This document shows positions 34,509 to 46,000 of a DNA stretch of 64,000 nucleotides, piece by piece. Position numbers and translations under genes: made by a program. Where the stretch lies: assembly GCF_014201195.1 (NCBI RefSeq), contig NZ_JACHDS010000001.1, positions 682,001 through 746,000 of the forward strand. Direction: 5' to 3'. Each line of letters opens with the position of its first letter. Position 1 is the first letter of the stretch. Under the pieces are notes generated by a model that saw only the letters and a program-made list of their open reading frames with translations, was not told the DNA's origin and made no database searches. This DNA is from Nocardiopsis mwathae. Its GTDB lineage: Bacteria; Actinomycetota; Actinomycetes; Streptosporangiales; Streptosporangiaceae.

Positions 34509-35534
34509 GTGAAGATGGCGAAATGTGTTGTGTGGGACCTCGACGAAACGCTCTGGCGCGGAACCCTGTCCGAGGGTGACGACGTGGTCGTGGAACCGCG
34601 AATCGTCGACGTCGTCAAGACGCTGGACGAGCGCGGCATCCTGCAGTCCATTGCGAGCAAGAACAACCACGACGACGCCATGCGGAAGCTCGAGGAGCTC
34701 GGGATCGCCGAGTATTTCCTCCATCCGCAGATCAACTGGAACAGCAAGTCCAGCTCCATTTCCGAGCTGCAGGAGAGGCTGAACATCGGCCTCGACACCC
34801 TCATCTTCATCGACGACCAGGAGTTCGAACGCGATGAGGTCGTATTCGTCCACCCCGACGTGGAGACGGTCGACGCCGCAGACCGCTTCGGGCTGACGGC
34901 CCTGCCCCGGCTGTCGCCGGCCCATGTCACCGAGGACGCACGCTGCCGGCGGCTGATGTACCAGGAGGCCGAGCGCCGCGACCGGTCGGAGAGCGAGTTC
35001 AAAGGCCCCCACGACGAATTCCTGCGCAGCCTCGACATGGTCCTCACCGTCTCCCGGGCGGGCGACGACGACCTCATGCGGCTCGAGGAGCTGACCCACA
35101 GGACCAGCCAGCTCAACTCCACCGGCATTCACTACCCCTACGAGGAGCTCGAGAAACTCCTCGACGACCCCTTCCACGATCTGTGGGTGTGCGAGCTGAC
35201 GGACCGCTACGGCTCCTACGGCAAGATCGGGATGGCCCTGGTGGAGAAGTCCGGCGACCAGTGGACCATCGCGCTGCTGCTGATGTCCTGCCGGACGGTC
35301 TCCAAAGGCGTCGGGACGGTGCTGCTGCAATTCCTGATCCAGCGGGCAGCCGCGCACGGAGCCCGCCTCCTCGCCAGGTTCCGGCGCACCGACCGCAACC
35401 GCCAGATGCTCCTCACCTACCAGCTGGCGAACTTTCACGTCGTCTCCCGCGACGGAGCCGACCACCTCTTCGAGAACGATCTCACGGTTGTCCGTGACTA
35501 CCCAGGCCACGTAAAGGTGAACGTCGATGCATGA
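34509..35534 (+). CDS. fkbH: FkbH-like HAD-family glyceryl-ACP synthase
   Basis: About 341 residues. FkbH enzymes take 1,3-bisphosphoglycerate, dephosphorylate it and load D-glycerate on a stand-alone ACP. The HAD motif is VVWDLDETLWRGTL (nucleophile D and general acid D), followed by SIASKNNHDDAMRKLEELGI, FIDDQEFERDEV (metal site), and a C-terminal GNAT-like half (TALPRLSPAHVTEDARC... IALLLMSCRTVSKGVGTVLLQFL). GTG 34509 follows GGAGAG at 34493-34498. An alternative ATG 34461 overlaps the FkbK stop as ATGA and would place a rare TTA codon at position 15. The next gene overlaps its end by 8 bases. Confidence 0.92.
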   Translation: MKMAKCVVWDLDETLWRGTLSEGDDVVVEPRIVDVVKTLDERGILQSIASKNNHDDAMRKLEELGIAEYFLHPQINWNSKSSSISELQERLNIGLDTLIFIDDQEFERDEVVFVHPDVETVDAADRFGLTALPRLSPAHVTEDARCRRLMYQEAERRDRSESEFKGPHDEFLRSLDMVLTVSRAGDDDLMRLEELTHRTSQLNSTGIHYPYEELEKLLDDPFHDLWVCELTDRYGSYGKIGMALVEKSGDQWTIALLLMSCRTVSKGVGTVLLQFLIQRAAAHGARLLARFRRTDRNRQMLLTYQLANFHVVSRDGADHLFENDLTVVRDYPGHVKVNVDA

Positions 35535-35820
35535 AAGTGGATCCCCGACCGATGCGGTTCCCGGTGTGGACGCCCGCGAGAGCATCCGGGACTATATCGA
35601 GGCCAACACGTCCGCGCTCGGCGCCGGCGAACTGCGCGACGACGACGACATCTTCGACAAGGGGTTCGTCACCTCGATCTTCGCCATGCAGCTGCTGGCC
35701 CACATCGAGAACACCTTCGACATTGAGGTCCCCGACGACTACCTGAACCTGCAGCGGTTCAGCTCGGTCGAGCGGATGGTGGAGATGGTCGACGAGCTGA
35801 GAGCGGTGCCCAGTGGATGA
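35527..35820 (+). CDS. fkbJ: FkbJ-like stand-alone acyl carrier protein
   Basis: A 97-residue ACP that carries the glyceryl unit while it is oxidised. The phosphopantetheine serine is in DKGFVTSIFAMQLL; V-T-S in place of the usual D-S-L is typical of FkbJ-class ACPs. Helix-rich flanks (YIEANTSALGAGELRDDDDIF, FSSVERMVEMVDEL) fit a carrier fold. It overlaps both neighbours by 8 bases, so the four genes are translated as a unit. Confidence 0.92.
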   Translation: MHESGSPTDAVPGVDARESIRDYIEANTSALGAGELRDDDDIFDKGFVTSIFAMQLLAHIENTFDIEVPDDYLNLQRFSSVERMVEMVDELRAVPSG

Positions 35821-36976
35821 GCGCCTCCCGGAGCCGCTCCTGGAGCGGGCCGTGGACCTGGCCGCGGACCTGGCTCCCCGCGCGGCCGAGTTCGACCGCG
35901 ATGAGCGCCTTCCGCGCGAGGTGGTCAAGCAGATGGCGGAGGCGGGGTTCCTCGGGGCGACCGTGCCGGCCGAGTGGGGCGGACTGGGTCTCACCCCCCT
36001 CCAGTACGGCGAGCTCACCGAGGTCGTCGGGAAGGCGTGCGCCTCGACCCGGGCCCTGCTGACCGTGCACACCTCCCTGGTCGCCGAGACGCTGGCCGCC
36101 CGGTCCTCCCGGCGGATCAAGGAGAAGTACCTGCCCGACCTCGCGCGGGGGCGGAGGATCGCGTGCTTCGCCCTGTCGGAGCCCGGGTCGGGGTCCGACG
36201 CGGGCTCCGAGACGGGGGAGATGTCCACGACGTACACGGAGAAGGGCGACACCTTCGTCCTCGACGGACACAAGACATGGATCTCCTTCGCGGGAATGGC
36301 CGACGTCCTCCTCGTCATCGCGACCGACGGCGGCGTGGGCAGCGCTTTCCTCGTCGACCGGGACATGCCGGGGGTCGAGGTCCGGCCGATCTCGGGGATG
36401 CTCGGCAACCGGGCCGCACACATGGCCGAGGTCGTCCTGTCCGGCGTGGAGGTCCCCGCCGAGAACCTGGTCTCCGGAATCGGGGCCGGCTTCGCCTTCG
36501 TCGCCAACCGGGCCCTGTTCCACGGGCGCTACAGCATCGCATGGGCGGGGGTAGCTATCGCCCAGGCCGCTCTTGAGGAGATGTGCGCCTACGCGGCCCG
36601 GCGCGACCAGTTCGGTGCCCGGATCGGCTCGTTCCAACTGGTGCAGAAGATGATCGCGGACGCGGTCACCGATGTGTCCGCCGCGCGTGAGCTGTGTCGG
36701 CGGGCCGGACGGCTGAGGGGCAAGCGCAGCCCCGAGGCGATCGCGGCGACGAACATCGCCAAGTACTTCTCCTCGACCGTGGCCTCCCGCGTCGCCTCGG
36801 ACACCGTCCAGGTGCTCGGCGGAAACGGGTGCTGGAGCGGATATCCGGCCGAACGTCTTTTCCGGGAGGCGAAGATCCTGGAAATCATCGAGGGGACGTC
36901 GCAGGTTCAGCAGACGCTGATCGCCGATTTCGGCCTTACTGAATTCTCCAAGAAAGATTGGGTCGGGAAAAGATGA
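35813..36976 (+). CDS. fkbI: FkbI-like acyl-ACP dehydrogenase
   Basis: A 387-residue flavoprotein of the acyl-CoA dehydrogenase family. It has the signatures CFALSEPGSGSDAGS (FAD/substrate), TFVLDGHKTWISFAGMADVLLVIA, the helical domain FAFVANRALFHGRYSIAWAGVAIAQAALEEM, and VQVLGGNGCWSGYPAERLFREAKILEIIEGTSQVQ. In this pathway it finishes oxidation of the three-carbon unit to hydroxymalonyl-ACP. GTG 35813 overlaps the ACP gene. No FkbG O-methyltransferase follows, unlike classical methoxymalonyl sets; the next gene is the first megasynthase. Confidence 0.92.
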   Translation: MDERLPEPLLERAVDLAADLAPRAAEFDRDERLPREVVKQMAEAGFLGATVPAEWGGLGLTPLQYGELTEVVGKACASTRALLTVHTSLVAETLAARSSRRIKEKYLPDLARGRRIACFALSEPGSGSDAGSETGEMSTTYTEKGDTFVLDGHKTWISFAGMADVLLVIATDGGVGSAFLVDRDMPGVEVRPISGMLGNRAAHMAEVVLSGVEVPAENLVSGIGAGFAFVANRALFHGRYSIAWAGVAIAQAALEEMCAYAARRDQFGARIGSFQLVQKMIADAVTDVSAARELCRRAGRLRGKRSPEAIAATNIAKYFSSTVASRVASDTVQVLGGNGCWSGYPAERLFREAKILEIIEGTSQVQQTLIADFGLTEFSKKDWVGKR

Positions 36977-37004
36977 ACGCCTTCTGCGCTCCGGTCGGGT
37001 TCAG

Positions 37005-40000
37005 GTGCGGGTGGTGGCGATGACAGCTCCGTGGATCCTGAGTGCACCGAGCAGGAGGGCCCTGCGCGACCGCGCGGCCCGACTGCTACGAAAGGTCGAC
37101 AAGGGCGAGGCCGGCTCCCCGGACGCGGTCGGTTCCCTGACGTCGACGCGCCTGGCGCGTGCGCACCGAGCGGTCCTGCTCCCCCACGGCGACGACTGGC
37201 GGGAGCCGCTGGCCGCGGTGGCCAAGGGGCGGCCGAGCCCGCGGGCGATCCAGGGTGTCGCCGGCGAGGACACGCGCCCGGTGTTCGTCTTCCCCGGACA
37301 GGGCACCGTCTTCCCGGGCATGTGCGTCGGCCTGCTGGACGCGTTCCCGGTGTTCGCCCGGCGGATCGGCGAATGCGACGACGCCCTGGCCCCCTACGTC
37401 GACTGGTCGCTCGTCGACCTCCTTCGCGGCGCGGGAAAGCAGCAACTGCAGCGGCCTGACGTCGTGGAACCGGTCCTCTTTTCGATCATGGTTGCGCTGG
37501 CCGACCTCTGGCGCCAACACGGGGTCGAGCCGGGCGGCGCCGTCGGCTTCAGCCTCGGCGAGATCGCCGCGGCGTGCGTCACGGGCGCGCTGCCCCTCGA
37601 CGAGGCCGCGCGAATCGCCGTGCTGTGGAGCAGGGCGCACGTCCCGATGGTGGGCCAGGGCTGCATGGCGATGCTCGGCCTGACTGTCGACGAGGTGCAA
37701 GAGCGCTTCGGCGCCCGCGGGGGCGGCCCCGCGGACACCCCCGACCCCGCCGGAACCTCCGCGGCGGCCAGCGCCGACGAGGCCGTCGACGTCGCCGGGA
37801 TCTTCGCTCCCCGCTCGGTGGTGGTCTCCGGCACCGGGCCGGTCATCGACCGCATCGTCGAGGACCTGCGCGACGAGGGGACCTACGCCCAGAAGCTCTC
37901 CGTCGAGTTCCCCGCGCACTCCCCGCGGGTCGAACCGCAGCGCGAGGCACTGCTCGCCTCCCTGGGGAGTGTCCGCCCGCGGACGACGGAGCTCCCCTTC
38001 TACACCAGCACCATCGGCGGGCGCACGGACGCCGCCGACCTGGACGCCGGGTTCTGGTACCGTAACCTCCGCAACCCGGTGATGTACGAACAGGCCGCCC
38101 GGGCCGCGCTCGCCGACGGCCACCGGGCCCTCGTCGAGATCAGCGCGCACCCGGTGCTGGTCCGCCCGACCAAGGAGGTCGCGGCCGCCCTCGGGGACGA
38201 GGTGCCGGTGATTGGCACGCTGCGCCGGGACCGTCAGGGCCCGGACCGCTTCGCCGTCTCGCTGGCGGAGGCCTGGGTGCACGGCGTCCCCGTCGACTGG
38301 GGCCGGCTGCTCCCGGCGTCGGCCTCGGCCTTCGAGCTCTCCGCGTCCTCGGCACACGCCGGTCCGGTAACGGGCGAGCACGGGGTGGTCGACGAGGTCG
38401 TCTCCTACATCGTCGGCGAGCTGGAGGACCGCCCGTCCGGCGACCCCGCCCTGGACGCGCGGATGCGCGAGGCGAACCTGTTCGACCTCGGCCTCGACTC
38501 GATCCGGCTGGTCTCCCTGCAGGCCCGGATCGAACGCCGGCTCGGCCTCCGGCTGGAGAGCACGTGCATAATCGACAACCCCGAGCCGACGGCGCTGGTC
38601 GAGGAGATCCGGCGGACGCGCGCCGCCTCCGGCGTCGCGCGGGCCGTGGCCCCCCGGTCGGCCCCGCCGCCGGCTCCGGCCCCCGCACCGCCGGAGGCGG
38701 CCGACGCGATCGCGATCGTCGGGATGGGCATGAGGCTGCCCGGCGGCATCGCCGACCGGGAGCGGCTCTGGGAGGTGCTGAGCGGCGGGATCGACGTCGT
38801 CGGGCCGGTCCCTGACGACCGGTGGGCGCACAGCCCCCTGGACCTGAGCGAGGTGACCACCACACAGGGCGGCTACCTGAGCGGCGTCGACCGGTTCGAC
38901 CCCGGCTTCTTCGGCATCTCGCCGAGTGAGGCCGAGCTGATCGACCCGCAGCAGCGCCTGCTGCTGGAACTGACCTGGGAGGCGTTCGAGGACGCGGGCC
39001 TCGACCCCTACGCCGCGGGCGCCGCCGGGCGGGTCGGAACGTTCGTCGGGATATACAACAACGACTACCGCCAGGTCGGGCAGAACCTCGGCTACACCCA
39101 TGAGGCCTACACCTACACCGGCAACATGGCCAACGCCGCCCCCGGACGCGTCTCCTATACCTTCGGCTTCCAGGGCCCCAGCATGGCGGTTGACACCGCG
39201 TGCTCGTCCTCCCTGTACGCCCTGCACCTGGGCGGCCAGGAACTGCGGCGCGGCGGATGCGACCTCGTCGTGGCCGCCGGCGTCAACCTGATCCTGAGCC
39301 CCGAGGGGCACATGTCCTGGTCGCGGCTGGGAGCCCTGTCTCCCTCGGGCCGCTGCCGCAGCTTCGACGCGGGCGCGGACGGCTACATCCGCAGTGAGGG
39401 CGGCGTCGTCGTCCTCCTCAAGCGGCTCGCCGACGCCGAGCGCGACGGCGACGACGTCCTGGCCGTGCTGCGCGGGTCCGCGGTCAGCCACAACGGCCGC
39501 AGCGGCGGGTTCACCGTCCCCAGCGGCGCCGCCCAGAGCCGGGTGATCACCGACGCGATGGCCGACGCCGGGGTTGGGATCGAGGACGTCTCCTACGTCG
39601 AAGCCCACGGCTCCGGGACGCCGGTCGGCGACCCGCAGGAGATCAACTCCCTGGCCCGGGTCTTCGCGGAGCGCTCGTCCAAGATCGGCGTGGGCAGCGT
39701 CAAGTCGAACCTGGGACACCTGGAGTCCGCGGCCGGAATGGCGGCGCTCTGCAAGGTCGTGGCCGGCCTGCACAAGGGCCGGTTGCCGGCCACGCTGCAC
39801 TTCCGCGCCGGCAACCCCCTCATCGACTGGGACGCCGCTCCCGTCGAGGTCGTCACCGGGGAGGTCCCCTGGGACCCCCCGAACGGGCGGCGCATCGCGG
39901 GCATCAGCTCGTTCGGCGTCAGCGGGACCAATGCCCACGTCGTCGTCGAAGAGTACCCGGCGCGCGGGGAACTGCGCCGGCCTGCCACCGCCGTCGGCGC

Positions 40001-43000
40001 GCCCCGGCTGGTGCCGGTCTCGGCGAACTCCGACGCGGCGTTGCGGACGGGGCTGGGCGCCCTCGCCGAGTGGAGCGGCGGCACCGGGGCCGACCTTGAC
40101 GACGTGGCGCACACCCTGGGCCGGCGGCGCGGCCTGAAGCACCGCAAGGCGCTCGTCTGCTCCTCCATGGAGGAGCTGCGCGCGGTCGCCGGGGCGGACC
40201 CCGGGGAGGAGGGGGAGCCGGCCGACCCGCGCGGCGCGAGGCCGGTGTTCGTCTTCTCTGGACAGGGGACGCAGTACCCGGGCATGGCCCGTGAGCTCTA
40301 CGACGGTGCCGAGGAGTTCCGCCGCGAACTGGACGGGCTCGACCGCGCGTTCCGCAGGGCCGCCGGCATCTCCCTGCTGGAGGCCATGTTCGACGAGCGG
40401 GGCGGAGGGCCCTTCGCGTCGCCGCTGTACACCCAGCCGATGATCTTCTCGGTGGGGCTGGCGCTCGCTCGGTACTGGGCGGCGTGGGGCGTGCGGCCCG
40501 CCGCGGTCATCGGGCACAGCATCGGCGAGTACGCCGCGGCCTGCTTCGCCGGGGCCATGAGCCGGGAACAGGCCGTCGAGCTGGTCGCCCACCGGGCGCG
40601 CGTGGTCGCTGACTCCCCTGTCGAGGGGGCGATGGCGACCCTGTTGTGCTCCGCCGACCGGGCGCGGGAGCTGCTCGCCGCCACCCCGGACGTCTCGCTG
40701 GCGGCGGTGAACACCTCGGAGAACGTCACCGTCTCCGGGTCGGCCGACGGCCTGGCGACCGTCCTCAAGACCGCGCGCCGGCAGCGCGTCTTCACCGAGC
40801 GGCTGGAGGTGTCGCACCCCCTCCACTCGGCACTGCTGGCCCCGGCAGCCGAGCGCCTGCGGGAGCGGATCGGCGGGTGGAGCTTCGACGCCCCGTCGAC
40901 CACCTGGATCTCCGCGCAGACCGCCCGGCCGGTGACGCCCGAGTCCCCGGTCGACGCCGCCCACTGGGCTCGGCACATGGTCGAGCCCGTCCTGTTCCGC
41001 GAGGCCGTGGCCGTGGCCGTCGGGACGGGGTCGGGCACCTTCGTCGAGATCGGCGCCACGGCGACGCTGGGCGGGCTCGTCGCCCAGGAATTCGGCGACG
41101 GCGTGGTGGTCCTTCCGAGCCTGCGCAAGACCAGGTCCGACCTGCGGCAGTTCCTCGAGACCGCCGGACGGCTGTGGGAGCTGGGCGCCGAACTGAACCC
41201 CGGCCGGCTCGCGGGTGCGGGGCGGCTGCTCCACGACCTGCCGCACACCCCGTTCGACAGGCGGCGGATCTGGTACCGGGACCGGGCTGACGGCCCCGCC
41301 GCGGCCGCCCCCGCGGCGGACGTCTCGGCGGCAGTCGCAGAGGCGGTCCCGCAGGTCGGCCCGGCGCACGGTCCGCAGGAGGAGGACGCCGCCCCAGCCG
41401 GTGCCCGCCTGGCGGCTGAAGAGCAGGCCGTCGGAGAGGTCCTCGCACGTGAACTGAGCGAGGTCACCGGTGTGGAGGCCGCGGAGCTGGACCCAGGCGT
41501 GGAGCTGTTCGCGCTCGGCGTCGACTCCCTCATGCTCGTGCAGTTCGGCAAGCGCATCGAGAAGCACTACGCACTCGACATCCCGATCACCACCTTCTTC
41601 CAGTCGCTCCACACGGTGGGGCAGGTGACCGAGTTCGTCCTGCGGAACCGCCCCGAACCCGAGCCGTCCCCGGAGCCGGACACGCCGGTGGACGCGCGGC
41701 CCGATCCCCGGCAGGGCCCGCAGCGGGGCCTGCCGTCGGCGGCTGGCACCGGCGGCCCCGACGGCGCCGCGCTCCCCGCGCTCAGCGCTGGGCGGGGCGC
41801 CCCGCCCGGATCCGGACACGAGGCGGTGATCCACGCCCAGCTGGACCTCATGCGGGAGCAGCTCCGGCTGCTCGGCGGCGAGGAGGCCGGCCCCGGTCCC
41901 GGCGGCGGGCCTAGTGCCCCGGCGCTCCCCGAGTCCCGCAAGGTCGGCACCTACGACAACAACATCTCGCTGACCGACGACGACCTCACCCCCCGTCAGC
42001 GGGGGTTCATCACCGACTTCATCGCCCGCTACACCGCCAGGACCGCCGGGTCGCAGGCCTACGCCCGCACCCACCGCGGCCATCTGGCGGACTGGATCAA
42101 CTCGCTCAACTTCGACACGAACCTGAAAGAGACCTCTTACCCGCTGGTCTCCTCCCGCTCCCAAGGCGCCGAGTTCTGGGACGTGGACGGCAACCGCTAC
42201 GTCGACACCGGCATCGGGTACGGCGTCCACTTCTTCGGCCACCAGCCCGACTTCGTCATGCGCGCGGTCCGGGAGCAGCTGGAGGCCGGCTACGAGCTGG
42301 GGCCCCAGAACAGGGTCGCCGGCGAGGTCGCGGAGCTGATCCACGAGATGACCGGCGCCGAGCGAGTCGCCTTCTGCAACACCGGCACCGAGGCCGTGAT
42401 GGTGGCGCTGCGGCTCGCCCGGGCGGTCAGCGGGCGCGACGGAATCGTCCGGTTCACCGACTCCTACCACGGCGGTTCCGACGCGGTCTTGGCCGAGAGC
42501 GACGGCACCGACAGTGTCCCCCTGACCATCGGCATCCCCCCGGCCATGGTCGAGGACACCACGGTGCTCCGCTACGGCGCCGAGGAGTCGCTGGAGCGCA
42601 TCCGGCGGCAGGCCGGCCACCTGGCGGCCGTGCTGGTGGAACCGGTGCAGTCGCGCAACCCGGGCCTGCAGCCCGCGGAGTTCCTGCGCGAGCTCCGCCA
42701 GATCTGCACTGAGCACGGGATCGCGCTGATCTTCGACGAGATGCTCGTCGGCTTCCGGCTCGAACTGGGCGGCGCCCAGGCCTACTTCGGGGTCGAGTCC
42801 GACATGTCGCTGTACGGCAAGCTCGTCGGCGGCGGAATGCCGGTGGGCATTGTCGCCGGGAAGGGCACCTACCTCGACGCCGTCGACGGCGGGGCCTACT
42901 CCGACGTCGACGACTCCCGGCCCGCGGTGCCGACGACCTTCTTCGCCGGGACGTTCTGCAAGCACCCGCTGACCATGGCGGCCTGTCGGGCGGTCCTGAC

Positions 43001-46000
43001 CACCCTCAAGGAGGGCGGCGAGGAGCGGATCGCCGAACTGAACAGGTTCACCGACGACTTCGTGCGGCGGGCCAACGACCTCTTCGACCGGGAGGAGGTG
43101 CCGATCCGCCTGTCGCACTGCGCCTCCATGTACAAGTACGAGAACGTGGCGCCGCGCGACGTGGCCCGGATGACACTGACCACCAACCTCTTCTTCAAAC
43201 TGCTGGCCCACCACGGCGTGTTCGTGTGGGAGCGCCGCTCGGGCTACTTCTCCCTGGCCCACACCGAGGAGCACAAGGAGCGCATCCTCGCGGCGTTCCG
43301 GACGGCCGTGCAGGAGATCCGGGCCGGGGGCTTCGACTTCCGGCGCTCGCCGTCGGCCGCCCGCACCGGCGGCGGTGCCTCCGCCACGGGCGCCTCCGGT
43401 GCCGCCGACGTCCCTGCGGCCGTGCGGGACGCCTCCGGAACCTCGGCGCTCTCCGCCGAGGAGCGGCGGGTCTACGTGAACTCCCGGATGCGCGGAGGGA
43501 ACGAGGCCTACCAGGTGCCGGCCCGGCTGCGCTTCGACGGTCGGCTGGACCCGGACCGGGTCGAGGCCGCCTTCCGCGACATCGCCCGCAGGCACCCCAA
43601 GCTGCGCAGCCGCTACGAGATCGACACCGGCGACCTTGTGTGCCGCGTCATCCCCGAGGTCGAGACCGAGTCCCACATCTTCGACGGGGCGGACGCGCAG
43701 GAGGTCGCGGACGTGATGAACGCCCCGCTCGACCTGGCCAGGGCGCCGCTGTGGCGCTACGGCATCGTCGTCGGCCCGGACGGCGCCGACGACCTGGTGG
43801 TCTCCTTCCACCACATCATCGTCGACGGCCGGGGCTTGGAGCTGATCATCGGCGAGCTCGCCGACCACCTGACCAACGGGCGGCTGACCGGCGTCGGTGA
43901 GGCCGCCGACTACACCGAGTTCGTCCGGATCCGCTCCGACCTGCCCGACCGCCCCGACTACGAGGACCACCGCCAGTGGTGGCTGCGCGAGTTCACGCCC
44001 CTGCCCCCGGCCCTCGCGCTCCCGACCGACGCGCCCCGCCCGGCCGTCGGCGACTTCAGCGGGCACCACTGCTACTCGGTGATCGACCCCGAGGTGCACA
44101 AGGCGGCGCTGGAGGTCGTCCACCGGCACCGGACGACGCCGTTCCTCTTCTACCTGTCGCTGTGGTCGGTGCTCCTGGCCAGGACGGGCGGCGAGAGCGA
44201 CCTGTGCGTCGGGGTGCCGCTGGACCGGCGGGCGCTGGGCCCCTTCGAGGGCACGGTCGGCATGTTCGCCCAGTCGCTGCCGCTGCGGCTGCAGCCGACC
44301 TCCCGGACCCGCCTGTCGGATCACCTCCGGCAGGTGCGCGACACCTGCCTCGCCGCGATCGAACACGCGCCCTACCCCTACGACACGCTGATCGAGGAGT
44401 TGGGCCTGGAGCGCGACCACGGGCGCAACCCCCTGTTCGACACGATGTTCATCTACACCAACGCCCGGGACCGCGAGCGCCGGTTCGGCGACCTCACCGC
44501 CACCACCGTGGACTTCGGAATGCGCGGCTCGATGCTCGACATGACCCTGGAGCTTACCGAGCGGGACGAGGGCCTGTTCATCGACCTGAACCACTCCGGA
44601 ATCCTCGGTGAGGAGCGCATCGCCGGCCTGCTGGAGCGGTTCCACACCCTCGTCGCGCGGGCCGTGGAGGACCCCGACCGCATGATCGGCGAGATCCCGC
44701 TGATCGGAGACGAGGTGGCCGGTCGGCTGATGGCCTGGGGCACCGGCCCGTCCGAGGACGATGTGCCCGGCCTCGCCGAACAGCTGGACCGGGCCTTCGC
44801 CGAGAACGCCACGCGCCCGGCGATCCGGTTCCGGGGCGAGGTGACGACCTACGCTGGGCTGGCCGAGCGGGCCGGCCGGCTCGCTGCCCTGCTTCGCGGG
44901 GCCGGGGTGGGCAGGGGCGACCAGGTCGGCCTGCTACTGCCGCGGTCGCCGGAGCTCGTCGCCGCCATGCTGGCCGTGCACCGGATCGGCGCCGCCTGGT
45001 TGCCGATGGACGCCGCGGACCCGCCGCAGCGGCTGCGCGCGGTGGTGGAGGACGCGGGGGCCGCGACGGTCCTGTGCACCCCGGAGGGCGCGGCGGCCCT
45101 CCGGGCGGACGGGCCGGAGGTACAGGAGGCGGGCGGGGAGCCGGGCCGGACGGTGCTGACGGTCGGCGTCCGGGACCTTCCGGCCCCGGACGCCGTCCCG
45201 CCGGAGCCCGAGGAGGCCGGCGACCTCGCCTACACCATCTTCACCTCCGGCTCCACCGGCCGCCCCAAGGGCGTCACGGTCACCCGGGGGGCCCTGGCCA
45301 ACTTCCTGTGGGGGATGCCCCGGGCGCTGGGCTGGGAGGGGAGCGCGACGGTGGCGTGCCTGACGACCCCGTCGTTCGACATCCACATCCTCGAGACCCT
45401 GATGACCCTGGTCACCGGCGGGACCGTCGCCATGGCGGACGACGGCCAGGCCCGCACGCCGGCGGCGATCGCGGAGTTCGCGGCCGCCAACGGCGTCGAC
45501 CGCCTGCAGATGACGCCGAGCCGGCTGCGGATGCTGTGCGCCGACCCGGGCGCGGCCCGCACGGCCCTGGGGCCGCTGGAGACGCTCGTCGTCGGCGGTG
45601 AGGCCTTTCCTGAGGACCTGCTGCCGGATCTGCGGAACCGGACGCAGTGCCGGATCTTCAACGTCTACGGCCCCACCGAGACCTGCATCTGGTCCAGCGC
45701 CAAGGAGCTCACCGGCCGGGGCCCGGCCACCATCGGCACGCCGATCGCCAACACCGTCTTCTACGTGCTCGACGACGACCTCCAGCTCGTCCCTGAGGGC
45801 GCCGAGGGCGACCTGTGGATCGGTGGCGACGGGGTGTCCCCCGGGTACCTGAACCGTCCCGAGCTCACCCGCGGGGCCTTCCGCGACGACCCCTTCGGCC
45901 CGGGGCGGATCTACCGCACCGGGGACCGCGCCCTGTGGCGCGAGGGGGAGGTCCACTGCCTCGGTCGGCGCGACAACCAGGTCAAGGTCCGCGGCTACCG

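Noticed and set aside
37086-44645. A 2519-codon open frame on the minus strand opposite the first megasynthase
   Set aside because: It mirrors the high-GC codon pattern of the plus-strand PKS-NRPS, has no recognisable domains and is rich in Arg, Gly, His and Val. It is a shadow.
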